Of a DNA stretch of 64,000 bases, positions 36,401 to 44,693 are shown piece after piece (position 1 is the first letter of the stretch; each line of letters starts with the position of its first letter). This DNA is from an uncultured Selenomonadales bacterium (GTDB taxonomy: Bacteria > Bacillota > Negativicutes > Selenomonadales > Selenomonadaceae), in NCBI GenBank assembly GCA_946183785.1, contig CAMHCS010000009.1:1-64000 (forward strand), written 5' to 3'. A program made the translations under genes and the position numbers. The notes below the pieces were generated by a model. That model worked only from the letters and a program-made list of their open reading frames with translations, did no database searches and was not told the DNA's origin.

Positions 36401-39400
36401 GATCAAGGCGTCGTCGGGCACGTCGCTCTTGACCGTGACGCCGCCGTCATTGCCCTTTGCCGTGAGCGTGCTGTCCGAGACCGCGGCCTTCGTGTCGCCG
36501 GTGATCCTGTTGATATTGACGCTGACGCCGACGCCCGCGACGCCGCTGCCGCCGACGCTTCCCGCGTAGTTCGAAATCTCCTCGTCGCTCTGGGCTATGA
36601 CGCCGATGCTGCCGTCCGCCGTGACATTGGAGCCGTCCATGGTCGTGTTGACATTGCTGCCGATATAATCGTAGGCAAAGGAGCCCGCAACCCCGAGGCC
36701 TTTGCCGGAAACGCTGACGCCCGCAGCGCTGGCGACGATGTCCGAATAGCCGACGCCCGAAAGCGACAGCGTTTTGAGATTTGCCGTCGTGTTGTCGAAA
36801 TCGACGTTCGTATTGTGGTTGATCTGGCTGATGCTGAGAGCCGCGCCCGCGGAGATATAGCCGCCCGCTGGAGCGATGGAGGCCGCGAGGCCCGTGGTCC
36901 AGATTTTGTTCTTGCTGTCGGAGGACACCGTGACGACGGCGTCTTTACCGCCGGAGGAGGCGTCGATATTCGAGTTCTTGACCGAAGCTCCCGCGTCCTT
37001 CGCCAGCTCGGAGACCGCCGCTGCGCCTTGGAGATTCATCGGGTCCTTGGAGATGGAGATGCCCGCGCCAGCCGCCGTCGTGCCGAGCGAACCCTGATCC
37101 TCGGTCTTGACGTCGATGGTCGCGCCGCTCACCGTCGTGACGTCGGCATAGTTGATCTCGGCCCGGAGTTTTTCCCCGGCCTTTTCGGAATTCATGCTGT
37201 TGCCGCCGATGTCGGCGTAGGCGATGGAGACGCCCACCGCGCCGAAGCTGCCGTTGGAAACGGTCGCCTCTCCGCCCGTCGTCACCTTCGTGGCGCTGTC
37301 TTTAGCCGAGACGTTGACAGTCTTCGCGTTCGTGATGGTCGTCCTGGTCTTGTTGGCGTCGCTGTCGTCGCCGATCTTCGTTTCGGCGCTGCTGTCGCCG
37401 GTGGTGACGGCGATCGTGCCCGCAAGCGCCCCCGTCTTCGTGGAGACGGATGCGCCGAGCCCCAGCGCGAAGTCGAATTCATGGTTCTGCGTCTCAAGGT
37501 TCAAGGCCAATCCGTTCGAGCCCTTCGCGATATAGGAGCCGCCCTTGAGATAGACGCCCGAGGCGTTGTCGAGGTCGTTGAAGGAGAAGTTGAGACCCGC
37601 CGCAGCGCCTTTGCCGACCGAAGTCTCGCCCGTGACATTGACGATCCGCGATTCGTTCAGCGTCTTGCCTTCGACGCTGTCCGCCGTGATCTTCGTGTTG
37701 TTCTCGAAATTGACCTTGTTCGTGTTCTTGATATCGTTCCAAGAGACGGCGCCCGCGCCGCCGAAGATGGTGCCGCCCATGCTGGCGCCGAGGCCCAAGG
37801 AGGCGATGGTGGTCTGGTCCGTCGTCTGGGCGCGCAAAGAAGACGCCGTGATCGTCGAATTGTTGACCTCGGCGGTCATGTCGTTCTTTGATGCGTTGTA
37901 GGTGATCGCGATCCCTGTGCCGCCGCCCGCGCTCTTGTCTCCCGAACCGTATGTGAATTCCCCGGCAAAGGCGCCGCCGATGACGACGCCGCCCTTCGGG
38001 TCCTTCGCGTTCTCCTTCGCGTTCGCGCCGAAGAAGCTCGTGCCCGACGGGTCGACGGACCGATCCGTCAGATATTTGTTGTACTGATTTGTGCCCAGGG
38101 TGTCGTTGGCCTCGACAGCGACGTTCGTCGCCGTGACCGTCGCGCCGTCCATGAAGGCGTTCGTCGTGTTGTCGGTGTCGTTGTAAGCCACGGCGCCGCT
38201 GAAGCCCAAGGATAGGCCCGTTTGGGAGGAGGTATAGTCGGCGGCCACGGCCACGCCTACTTGATTGACGGACTTCACCGCGTCGACGCCGAAACTTCCA
38301 AGTTTGTCGTAGCTGCCGCGGATTACGCCGCTTTGCACGTCGTTCCGCACGCGGTTTGCCGCCGCCGAGCCGCCCATGCCGAGAGAGATCTCGCTGTTGC
38401 CAGTGGCAACGGCAGCCGAGACGCCGCCCGCGATCTGGATGTCGGCGTCCAGCGCCTTGTTCTCGATACTCGTATTGTTGTTCCCCGTGACAGTATCGCC
38501 GATCATCAGCGCATGGACGTTGCTGTCCGACATATTGTACGAGAGCGAGGCGGCGGCGCTCCCCGATACGGTAGTCGTAGGGGCTTTCGTCAGCCCGACG
38601 CCCAGCGCCACGGCGACGTCCGCGCCGGACTTCTCAGCGCTGTTTGTGACGCTTCCCGCATTCGTGATATTCGTATTCCGAAGAATCGCGTCTACACCTC
38701 GGGACGAAGAGTTGAGCGCCAGCGCGCCGCCGATGGAACCATCGCCCGTCGTCGCATTCGCATCCGATCCGTGCCAATTCAGTGCGGCGGCTCCGGCCCA
38801 GGCGCCCTTGAACAGGAAATCGTCGGCGTCCAGCGAGACGTTCTTCGCGTTCGCGTCGACATTGTCCACGATGGCCGCAGTCTCGCCGTCGCCGAGGTTG
38901 ATCGCGACGCTGCCCGCGCCGCCGATCTGGATCATGGCCGAGGCTTCCTGCTCGGTCGCGGTGCTCAGCTTGCCGTTGTCTTGGGTATTTGCCTTTGACA
39001 CGCCCTCGTTTGCCTTGTCCGTCGCAAATTTCTCATTGAGTTTCCCTCTGATCTTGCCGCCGATCATCTTCGAGACCTTGTCCATCGGCCAGTTCGCCGC
39101 CTGCGGCAAATAGTTGACGAAGGTCTCCGCCTTGCCGACATACTTATTGAAGGCGTCCACCGCCGGATGGGAATCGGAAATGTTCGTTCCCTCGATGGCG
39201 ACGCTGTTGATGACGCCGTCGGTATTGGCCGTCGCCGAGAAATCGCCTCCGGCCGTGATCTTGCCGCGGGTCGCGCCATCCGCCGTCTTTGCGCCGATGT
39301 TCGTATAGCCTACCGCAGCGTTGGAGACTTCGCCGTTCGCGTCCATGCTCCCCGTCAATGCCTCGTTCGCCAGCTTGTGGGCGAGCTGCACGCCGTCGGA

Positions 39401-42400
39401 GATCGTCCGCGCGGCGTCTTCTTCCGAAGCCTTCTGCGCAGCCAGCGCCTCGTCCTCCCGCGCCGCGATCTCGGCGCGGCGGGAATCTGCGTCCAGCTTT
39501 CCGGCCTTGATGTCGGCGTCTACCGCGTCTTCGATTTCTTTTTTCTGGGAGTCGGTCAGCGAAGGAGCGGCTACGATCGCCACATCCTTGCCGTTGTCGC
39601 TGACGATGGCGTAGTTGTTCACGTCGTAAGCCACGCTGACGAGGCTGGCGCCGACGGCGGCGTAAGTCTGCTTGCCGCCCAGGGTCACGCCACCCGCGAT
39701 GCCCGTGATGGTCGTATCGTTGTCCGCGTAAATCTTTGCATTCTCGGACGCCGTGATTTTCGCCTCGTCGTCCACCGAGACGACGCTGTCCGACGCGCCC
39801 GCGATCACGCCGATCATGCCGTTGAGCTCGGCCTTGCCCTGGGCGTCGCCCGCGCCGTAGACGACGTCGGTCTGGATCATCTCATTGTCGGCGTTGAGGT
39901 TGACATTCTTGCCGGAAACGTTTGTGCTCTTGCCGAGCATCAGGAGACTCGAGCCGGAGACGTCCTGCACGGCGAGGGTGGCCCCGACGCCGGAGCCGAG
40001 GGACTGGTTCGTAGTGCCGAACTTTCCGCCGTTTCCTGCCATCGTCTGGGTTCTGGTCTTGGTCGCCGCGCCGAGGTTCACGTCGCTCCCGTTTGCGCTG
40101 ATCGTCACGCCTTCGTCTGCGATGACAGTGGCGCGGTTCTTCAGGATGTCGATGGTTGCCGCGCCCGTGACGTCGAGCTGGGAGCCGCTCGTCACGTTGG
40201 AATGGGCCTGCGTGCGCACATAGTAGTTCATGAAAGTGGCGGGATCCAGCAGCGTGAGCGTCGCGTTGTAGGCTTTCTTCACGTCCCTGTAAAGATCCGT
40301 CGTGGTGTCAAGTTCCTTCATCAGATTCATGAAGAGATCCTCTGCGTCGTACACCACGTCCATGAAAGTCTCCCAGGAGGTTTGGTCGCCCGCGGCCACA
40401 AGAGCCGTGATTTCTTTCGAGAGGTCGTCGATGGTCTTTGCCAGATTATCGTCGCCGGCAGCCTTCGCTTCGTCATAAACGGTCGTCCACTTGCTCTCGG
40501 TGAAAGCCCACCATGCCTTGATGGGGACGTAAGACATTTCCGTATTCGCGGTTATATCGACTTTGCCTTGCGCAGAGCCGGAGGTCACCTTGGCGTTCTT
40601 GCCCAGCGTCACAGTAGCGTCGTTTTCCACGCTGTCGCCCACGACTGCCGCCGCGACCATGGATTTCGCGTTTTGCGATAGCTTCTGGCTGTTCAGCTCG
40701 CCGATGGCGGCGAAATTCATATAATCGGTAAATGTGTGGGCGGCGATGTTCGCGGCACCGTCGGCCGTAACAGCGACGTCCCGGGCGACGCTAACCGACG
40801 AGGTGTTGTGCTGGGTGGTGACGCCGAGGCTCACGCCGGCCTTGAAATAATCGCCATTGAGAACGGTCTGCGCTAAGGCGTTCGCCGTGTCGTTCTTGTC
40901 TACGTCCGCGGTGCGCCAGCTCGCCAGCTTTCCGCTGGCGTCGGTAATCTTGAGCTTGTCCTGCACCAGTTTCGTCAGAGGATTCAGCAGCGAATCCAGC
41001 ATGCCCGGCGTGGGCTTGCCGTCCTTCGCGATGAAAAAGGGATTCTTCAACGACGGGTCGGGCTCGCCGATCGTGCTGGACGCGGAAAGCGCGTTCCGCC
41101 CGATATGATTGTCCGCCGTTGCGCTCACATTGCGTGCCGTAATGGGCTTTTCGATATTGACCGAAGCGTTGGAATCGTTGTCCAGATAGGCGACTGCGCC
41201 GGAAGCCGTACTGCCATCGGGCGCGACAGCGGCAGCCTTCGTGTCGATAGTGGTGACCGCCGTGGCGGCGGCGACGAAATCATCCTTGGCAGTGTCGTTC
41301 ATGATATTGATGGGCTTATCGGACTTCGTCAGATTCACCGACGCGTTGGTATCGGCTTTTTCCGCTACGACCGCCGCGTAAGCGATCGACGGGTTGACGC
41401 CGGGCGCCACCCGCGTAGCCGCTCGTGCAGACGTGACCGCCGTCGTCGTAGCAGTGGCGGTCAGCGTCATCCTGTGGTCTTTCGCCGGATCCTCTGCAGT
41501 GGTGTATTTGGACAGATCGACGGTGCTGTTCAACGAACCCGCCACGTTCACCTCGGCGTCGTTCTTGAGCAGCACCACGTCGAGAGCCGTCGTCGGCAGG
41601 AAGCCGCCCGTGAGGTTCGCGGTCTCCGTGCCGGGCGTATTTGTAGTGAGCAGGACCTTGATATCGCTGCGCGCGTTCAGCGTCAGTGCATCGCCGCTCG
41701 TGATGGAGCCGCTCTCACCGACGTTCACGGCGGCCTTGCCGGTCTTGTCTACCCAGTCGGCGTTCATCGTGAGGCCGGTGCCGCCAAGGATCTGGTCCAG
41801 GATCCCTGTCTGGGACAGCACGTTCAGGATCTCGCCCTCCTGGAACTCGGTCTTGGCAGTGGCGTCGAGCTTCACGATGCCGTCGCCTTCGATCTTGCCA
41901 TCCATATTGATGACGGCGGACATATCCGTCATCTTGTTCGGGATCCAGATGGTGGCCGCCGTCTCGCTCACAGCATTCGAGAGGATATTGTCGTCGGCCA
42001 GGTGCTCGGCATGGGCGGTCAGCAGGATATCTCCGGTCTTGTCATCTGTGGTCGCGGTCATGCCGACGCCGGTAAGGGTCGTATTCACTAGTCCCGAAAA
42101 GTCAGTGGCGCGGTTCGATTTCAGCTCTGCCCCCGACTTGATGTCGATATTCGTCGCGCCCAGCAGGATGCCGCTGCGGGCGTTGATTTTCCCTTCCACT
42201 TTGATGTGGGGGTCGTCCGAGGAATCCTGGTGGTCGCTGCCGGTGGCGAACTCGTTGATGTCTCTGAGATCGTCCGCATTAAAGTCCCGCGACCAGTCGC
42301 CGCTCTCGAATTGCCCCCAGAGGTGTTTGAACTTGCCCAAACCGCCGCCCGTGGGCACGATGAGATCCACTCTGCCCGCGTTGATGACGCCGGTCGGCCC

Positions 42401-42799
42401 GATAGCGATGCCGTTCGGCGACAGGAAAAAGATCTCGCCGCCGACGCGGTTGTCCTTGATGGCGTTCACCGTGCCGTTGATGTCGATGCCGTTCTGCACG
42501 AGATTCACCAGGTGGCTGCCGTCGCCGGTCCCGCCGAACTTATGGAAATACATATTCGCGATCTCGTTTTGCGACAGCGTGAAATCCGTGTAGCGGCTGA
42601 CGGCGATCCCGTCCTTGACGTCCTGGGCGTAAAGCTCATGGACGGTCCCGGTCCCACCAATCGCGGTTCCATTGGCGTCCGTAATCGTCGAAGCGGACGC
42701 GATTGGCGAGAGCGGCGTGAAGAAGAGCCCCGCCGTCGCAGTCGCCAGCGCCGTTCCGCGCCGGATATACTTCTTATAACGATTCAGCAAATAGCCCAT
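27473..42799 (-). CDS. Giant TpsA-family exoprotein (filamentous haemagglutinin/LktA-like)
   Basis: 5108 residues, 15.3 kb. AAGGAGG lies 9 nt before the ATG. The signal peptide ends PIASA-S (36). Residues 40-280 form the two-partner-secretion domain, with HLVNLVQNGIDINGTVN and LSPNGIAIGPTGVINAG (126-142), the counterparts of the conserved N-terminal motifs that engage TpsB. The rest is a very long beta-helical fibre of repeats rich in GSLT, AKNVNL-A and GLGASV-type turns, resembling filamentous haemagglutinins and the Fusobacterium LktA group. Near the end a less repetitive region (FRFPMDFGFKFF) is followed by an acidic tail (DNDDEDEEEE...), odd for this family. There is no autotransporter barrel, so secretion depends on the TpsB gene 30 nt upstream. 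Likely function: adhesion, aggregation or toxicity; it cannot be decided from sequence alone. Confidence 0.88.
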   Translation of the reverse strand: MGYLLNRYKKYIRRGTALATATAGLFFTPLSPIASASTITDANGTAIGGTGTVHELYAQDVKDGIAVSRYTDFTLSQNEIANMYFHKFGGTGDGSHLVNLVQNGIDINGTVNAIKDNRVGGEIFFLSPNGIAIGPTGVINAGRVDLIVPTGGGLGKFKHLWGQFESGDWSRDFNADDLRDINEFATGSDHQDSSDDPHIKVEGKINARSGILLGATNIDIKSGAELKSNRATDFSGLVNTTLTGVGMTATTDDKTGDILLTAHAEHLADDNILSNAVSETAATIWIPNKMTDMSAVINMDGKIEGDGIVKLDATAKTEFQEGEILNVLSQTGILDQILGGTGLTMNADWVDKTGKAAVNVGESGSITSGDALTLNARSDIKVLLTTNTPGTETANLTGGFLPTTALDVVLLKNDAEVNVAGSLNSTVDLSKYTTAEDPAKDHRMTLTATATTTAVTSARAATRVAPGVNPSIAYAAVVAEKADTNASVNLTKSDKPINIMNDTAKDDFVAAATAVTTIDTKAAAVAPDGSTASGAVAYLDNDSNASVNIEKPITARNVSATADNHIGRNALSASSTIGEPDPSLKNPFFIAKDGKPTPGMLDSLLNPLTKLVQDKLKITDASGKLASWRTADVDKNDTANALAQTVLNGDYFKAGVSLGVTTQHNTSSVSVARDVAVTADGAANIAAHTFTDYMNFAAIGELNSQKLSQNAKSMVAAAVVGDSVENDATVTLGKNAKVTSGSAQGKVDITANTEMSYVPIKAWWAFTESKWTTVYDEAKAAGDDNLAKTIDDLSKEITALVAAGDQTSWETFMDVVYDAEDLFMNLMKELDTTTDLYRDVKKAYNATLTLLDPATFMNYYVRTQAHSNVTSGSQLDVTGAATIDILKNRATVIADEGVTISANGSDVNLGAATKTRTQTMAGNGGKFGTTNQSLGSGVGATLAVQDVSGSSLLMLGKSTNVSGKNVNLNADNEMIQTDVVYGAGDAQGKAELNGMIGVIAGASDSVVSVDDEAKITASENAKIYADNDTTITGIAGGVTLGGKQTYAAVGASLVSVAYDVNNYAIVSDNGKDVAIVAAPSLTDSQKKEIEDAVDADIKAGKLDADSRRAEIAAREDEALAAQKASEEDAARTISDGVQLAHKLANEALTGSMDANGEVSNAAVGYTNIGAKTADGATRGKITAGGDFSATANTDGVINSVAIEGTNISDSHPAVDAFNKYVGKAETFVNYLPQAANWPMDKVSKMIGGKIRGKLNEKFATDKANEGVSKANTQDNGKLSTATEQEASAMIQIGGAGSVAINLGDGETAAIVDNVDANAKNVSLDADDFLFKGAWAGAAALNWHGSDANATTGDGSIGGALALNSSSRGVDAILRNTNITNAGSVTNSAEKSGADVAVALGVGLTKAPTTTVSGSAAASLSYNMSDSNVHALMIGDTVTGNNNTSIENKALDADIQIAGGVSAAVATGNSEISLGMGGSAAANRVRNDVQSGVIRGSYDKLGSFGVDAVKSVNQVGVAVAADYTSSQTGLSLGFSGAVAYNDTDNTTNAFMDGATVTATNVAVEANDTLGTNQYNKYLTDRSVDPSGTSFFGANAKENAKDPKGGVVIGGAFAGEFTYGSGDKSAGGGTGIAITYNASKNDMTAEVNNSTITASSLRAQTTDQTTIASLGLGASMGGTIFGGAGAVSWNDIKNTNKVNFENNTKITADSVEGKTLNESRIVNVTGETSVGKGAAAGLNFSFNDLDNASGVYLKGGSYIAKGSNGLALNLETQNHEFDFALGLGASVSTKTGALAGTIAVTTGDSSAETKIGDDSDANKTRTTITNAKTVNVSAKDSATKVTTGGEATVSNGSFGAVGVSIAYADIGGNSMNSEKAGEKLRAEINYADVTTVSGATIDVKTEDQGSLGTTAAGAGISISKDPMNLQGAAAVSELAKDAGASVKNSNIDASSGGKDAVVTVSSDSKNKIWTTGLAASIAPAGGYISAGAALSISQINHNTNVDFDNTTANLKTLSLSGVGYSDIVASAAGVSVSGKGLGVAGSFAYDYIGSNVNTTMDGSNVTADGSIGVIAQSDEEISNYAGSVGGSGVAGVGVSVNINRITGDTKAAVSDSTLTAKGNDGGVTVKSDVPDDALIDIRDGIVENINPTLSDKRVSSTKNGVVVDASATHAIASDIVSAGIGAKAGLDGTFNENFISGKTSALMEKTSVNSGVSSAASTQDVSVRAADFMNLGVVELNVAGAAYAGIGATENTNLLERETSAQVLGESSTKRAAIHADEFNVEAVSKKGTGNLAAVGAVSGEGASASFNVIYDGLSGKTFSNVKNADVTFANAATVSADSFQQASMAYFQGGATGIGAGLGLAAGVIEQSSETTASVTDASITGASGAAKITADNRTKARSVATSVGFAGEGFGGAGTVFVNQFNNIVGVTADDATINAGSVTLAANNNLKTDSYGGSAAIAGLGASLGISTLYNSVADTVFTDVTNGSALDAKSGNLTISAATTRDFTQGVATISGSAFAGVAVNYLGEYINSAVDNDDLKTKIKALNDGTKTETLNASDFEGLTADQMTQVNTDTSFTVSTDGTNQNNNVTQGVHVRVGKGSSTKNSTVTSKGALTVSVTESNEMMANGDAGGLGIAGITASAVDVRAKRANDVSLDGATLSGGSVDIKAAAQNVKNDDGSDGDGMHTVSFTGSAGGVALSALESVAKTEGNTEVTVKDSSISSNNGNLGIAAEDTARIKAESVSMSFGIGTVSGLYTKAENVGATGVSFSGTNTVDAGTSGTLTVSAAKQNAVDAQSISGAYTAGAGVTYNRTLANDTGTSFVTISGSGNTFKAKDASFSATNAPTLSVDIDQDGCGLVPGLVSYGEVTLSSGAAVTADANNKFYADTLSFSSKVGDTSKTTANVSVVSVALAAGGDLNVVGDHAYATSSATSSANIKSQNYFGAGGGDKGTALTVSAENNVNKKINILNANVGLLELACAGIEGKAAHMTTKDEDGKEKDIPDVAEARAEGGNVKSLSLSATGNAYVDNNTSGNGGGVMEAGNLACARVNMDGSASATLSGAWNIGGGNVAVTALQNNATDYQALSGSGGALNVTAVEGKMMMNGTATAAAADSTTIQGANTLDFLAKNTVSVNQDSSNKYCYNVCGVSGSLAGFENVDSYVDTKTNSALSIGKNAKFTTTGAQTYDAYSNVLLNNTAYGVASGVIESGNTQVRTYVTTANTISVGEGARFVNEGVFGTGGVTLAAHDNYNMKSGAQAVTSGFLSFVTNADTSFTMDRTNKVDVAGALDSAKDISVYAGADAAGNLSNLTNWLIAEAYNYSAIPSASPDVTNTVTEKSQVQIAKTASLEAARDINLLANNGQENIKTETKAWKWGSTSEADILSSVDGVIDYGQTKDNFVQVDGSLLAGKRYGLYVNIDGQMVPTGATIAGTSNNGSYTITIKDSNGKTLDNLQGQVKTGTFDYGNALYDRWKELNDLIGQYQGKDLSGQDLAAYTGYQAELAVVEAQMDALGMMSDVTDARDGTTAKVPMTGEKDQKGYQVVYVELPDELVASGGNIRVTSDNLTGGGSLTANGSPEVNITNTSNAYLKLHDVRTEENGGSIFFNGASLPTDKANDSINAKNLSGTAAFSDVTVDKLGSNAKITVYNENTKGDVNYTTTDDAGNPVNGVYAAVSTVEIDGEINAANGTVNITNKSGSIVVNSSEEHPAGIYGATVSVDAAGSFSTGYESKAHNIGYDPKEIYGNDASFKYGAGLQNFNTGTTADHKDAYYTWDDMEKKHPSPTLTPSVMGGSVMIWASDINVNGLLQSGYGTFTATVTQDAVNAAKEKAKNNSSDSAVTINGKTMYQVSADGKSAVYDSNGKLTEYAKTVGIYYDPDTNTLVTKEDIINQGGNITLIGRIVNTDPNGNARIVAANGGADIIIDNQSDTALKLGRILNNDVKGYVKIVDSLKNSTQPEETVFTSANGKEQTYKPADNAIYSWTDGTQTTTVVTCTNDHKEFLNFAFPTDDYDENTVRSNPVKYTGDDLDPDAYTVTDSSFDRTKAYRVVGDNVIQNDPPIKSAVSTTEEWHFMNKHYIDTWTETTGSKQIYVHSLLADNPISIAFIGKDAGSIDIKSGGSVTLTGEVRNNSADATFSVKSTGGSIIQTDGSAIKGNNVSLYAKDNVSLTNLTAMATVDEKPITLSAVSENGDVSVTTHGADVSVRNLAAGVGQSLTTDSYGAKDVSLSSEGSIVMDGAADSYGVKGSRIDLTAGGAVGAADRALIVQGGQTPTGDDPMTASVNISAQGDVNALQQKGDLRVGRIESAGGDVSLTAWDGMILDATPSADVAPTGDDLTTKVRRWADAGAIADSEVSADYVGTNTKLSQQAAVNYEDSVKKAWTLYDTQKKYYSDAANQNEQDPNYQAYKRLDAKFSGYASVDDFLAAQKTDASSQYAKILNISAAPWTKDMMIYALRDSIVNKTTGSTDNNGKLANIVGDNITLKSARGIGTVGAEQETINLSWLKPGYVDDNGKTNVDYLKDLNSANDADITVNRDANGKIVSFDIQKSAPVGVYGRKNSLGTEGALLYADSITVKDGATAGDYGIYIAARGKSESEAATALTIDQIVTKGDGDVRLLGKMGVTATNKFDAADASKKFDIIGRDLIIEGGTGKIDGFDGFHTALSGMLTARAEDDITIKNYYDGNELPVAYGDRNTLQLGAVYSPKNVYLGGLNSIVMSGKADPVAYVNAGEHLTLFTTGANGTIGTQSEGVRVLANGAPVGLYSDQYKYMHLSGVKGTLDNPTMVIHGRPNAEYEENDGLIAAQKLVVESEGDLSLGCAEERDANGNIIRAALAGNLVAIPSADTVNAFMRSRNWKDLRKEWGFLGGAGADTTTSTVVLSAGRDLSLNGNIYSYYDLMDENGWHRYGCAVDLTAGRDIKQNAGGLYVGTVNTYAGGNVTLLSDANAFHTFNAYGQGGSTGDLRVASHPLGNGVLLGENGNTLTVNLYASKAGDLDFANLDDGDVSYSMIMPFGKMMNWRHGARFTAKHRHLMNNYYRAEAAIIDGMNFRFPMDFGFKFFDVANRGDLVSFYFDGMKNASPGEFIVDNDDEDEEEETGTETQEEQEA

Positions 42800-42829
42800 G
42801 ATGAAATCCTCCTTGCAACTTGTGATTCC

Positions 42830-44491
42830 TTAAAAGTTCGCGGTAATCAGGAAATGAAGCCGCGCGGCGTCCTGTTTTTCCTGGGCGACCCAGCGCTGCA
42901 GCGGCATGCCCAGTACGAGGCTCGTCGACACGTCCTTGAAGCTTGCCATGACGCCCACGCCCGTTGAAATCAGCATATCCGCGTCGCTTTGCACGTCCCT
43001 TCCGTAAACTTTGCCGTAGTCGAGGAAGGCGAGCGCCCGCACGTTCCGGTCCGGCGTCAGCGGCACCTGGTACTCCAGGCTTGCCGTGAAGCCGTCGTCG
43101 CCGCGCAGCAGGCTTTCCTCATAGCCCCGGACGGTGGACACGCCGCCGATGTAAAAGGTGTCGACGCCCGCCAGCGCGCTGGAATTGGTGAGCTGGCCGT
43201 CAAAACGCGCCATCAGGGTTTGCCCCGCTTTGTACTGTTTCTGGTAAATGGCGTCAAGGCGCCAGTTCCAGGTCTCGAAGGATTCGCCGTCCCTGTCCTT
43301 GGGGAAGGTACGCGCCAGCGAATGTTTATGGAAGAGCACATAGGAATCCCCGTAATGCGTGAAGGAGACGTACGGGGAGACCTGCGTCGTATGGTCGTTG
43401 ATCCAATGCGTGTTCGCCGGTCCAAAAGTCGTCTCCGAATGTTGCCGTATCAGCTGCAGCCCAAACTCGAACCTTCGGTTCGCATCCACGAGATAAGGGT
43501 TACGGAGCGCCATGCTGAAAGCGTAGGCTTTGCCCTCCACGCCGATAGGGTGAAGCAGGCCGTCGGTGATGCGGGTCTGGTTTCCGCTGTAGTCAATGCT
43601 GAGCTTCATGCCGTGGCGGTTCAGCGGGAACGTATAGCCGAGGCCCCAGATGTCCGTCCCCTGGCTTCGCTGGTAGTTCGCCTGCAGGCTGTCGCGAAAC
43701 CCGGAGACGCTCTTGTTGAGGTAGAAAAGACCTTCGCGCCAGCGGCCGCTGGTCTCGTAGCCGTTGTTGTCCACGAACAGCGTCACGTTCTCGTTCTTGA
43801 GCGGCTCATAGACGAGGATTTCGTAATCTGTCGTTCCCTCTTCCTTTCCGGCACGCATCACTATTCGAAGCTGCGCGTCGTGGGAGCCGTTGAAATGCTG
43901 CAACTCCCGCGTGAGCTTGTCGGTGTTCGCGATAGTTCCCTGCGTCACGGTAAAATTCTCTTTGACATATTTCTCCTTCGTGTGCGCGTTGCCGTGTACG
44001 GAGATGTCGCCCGTCTTTCCCTCTACGAGCCGGATCGTGACTTCTCCTTCGTGGATTCGCTGGGGCGGCAGGAACGCCCGGCAGGTCATGAAGCCCTTTT
44101 TCTCGTACAGCGCGTTGATTTTCTCGACAAGGTCGTAAAGATCTTTCAGTGAGACGGTGCGGCCGATATAGTCGGCGGCAAGACCGTCCAGTTCCTCGCG
44201 GGTCAGTATTTCGGACTGGTCCATACGCACGTTTTGCAGTGTAAAGGTGACGGCTTCCGCCTGCGCGTCGTTCTGTTCTTTCTCCTGCTCCACTTTCGCG
44301 TTGCGGGCCTCCTGGTCCTCCTGGATCTCCTGGGCGATGCGCTCTCGCTCGATCGCCTCCCGGGCACGATTCAACGCCGCTCCGGCGGTGTCGAGGGGGG
44401 CCGCTCCCGCGCAGGACGGGAAGACAGTCAGCGCGGCAGCCAGCGAAAGCGCCAGCGGGGAAAATTTAGTACGGCATGGCTTTACGGCCAT
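42830..44491 (-). CDS. TpsB outer-membrane secretion protein (ShlB/FhaC/HecB family)
   Basis: 553 residues. AAGGAG lies 9 nt before the ATG. A signal peptide ends SCAGA-A (30). Residues 36-75 are a charged, Gln/Glu-rich helix and linker, as in the FhaC plug helix. Two POTRA domains follow (about 75-150, with YEKKGFMTCRAFLPPQRIHEGEVTIRLVEG, and about 150-225). The rest is a 16-strand-type barrel carrying VRGYEE (454-459), the conserved loop-6 tip, and FLDYGKVYG (489 onward), ending with Phe. It translocates its cognate TpsA across the outer membrane. It is the first gene of the tpsB-tpsA-AT2 run, and its close linkage to the 5108-residue exoprotein makes that the substrate. Confidence 0.93.
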   Translation of the reverse strand: MAVKPCRTKFSPLALSLAAALTVFPSCAGAAPLDTAGAALNRAREAIERERIAQEIQEDQEARNAKVEQEKEQNDAQAEAVTFTLQNVRMDQSEILTREELDGLAADYIGRTVSLKDLYDLVEKINALYEKKGFMTCRAFLPPQRIHEGEVTIRLVEGKTGDISVHGNAHTKEKYVKENFTVTQGTIANTDKLTRELQHFNGSHDAQLRIVMRAGKEEGTTDYEILVYEPLKNENVTLFVDNNGYETSGRWREGLFYLNKSVSGFRDSLQANYQRSQGTDIWGLGYTFPLNRHGMKLSIDYSGNQTRITDGLLHPIGVEGKAYAFSMALRNPYLVDANRRFEFGLQLIRQHSETTFGPANTHWINDHTTQVSPYVSFTHYGDSYVLFHKHSLARTFPKDRDGESFETWNWRLDAIYQKQYKAGQTLMARFDGQLTNSSALAGVDTFYIGGVSTVRGYEESLLRGDDGFTASLEYQVPLTPDRNVRALAFLDYGKVYGRDVQSDADMLISTGVGVMASFKDVSTSLVLGMPLQRWVAQEKQDAARLHFLITANF

Positions 44492-44693
44492 TAAACTTCA
44501 CTCCTTAGAAAATGAAATGATCTTTTACGTATTATTTCCATAATATATACTATATCAAATGATTAATGCGTCGGAAATACTTTTGTATATTTCCCGTCAG
44601 CCGGATGGGGGAATATAAGGGAAACACACGGCACCAATAGCATCTTTGTTTTATCAGGTTGCGTTCGTTTGCTTCACGGAAATGGCCGAAGCC
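44492..44693 (-). promoter_or_regulatory. Upstream region of tpsB with inverted repeats
   Basis: An AT-rich gap of 202 bp between the AT3 stop and tpsB. On the minus strand a weak promoter is possible (TTGATA, 18 bp, TAATAC). Two overlapping inverted repeats are visible: GGAAATAC-TTTT-GTATATTTCC (44573-44594) and ATATTTCCC...GGGGGAATAT (44587-44616). Neither has a T tract, so they look like operators rather than terminators. The 16-bp box of AT1 is absent. Confidence 0.4.

Noticed and set aside
44556..44571. 16-bp exact match CAAATGATTAATGCGT shared with 307-322
   Set aside because: The two copies have different orientation relative to the downstream gene and different distance to promoters. 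AT-rich 16-mers can recur by chance in 64 kb.
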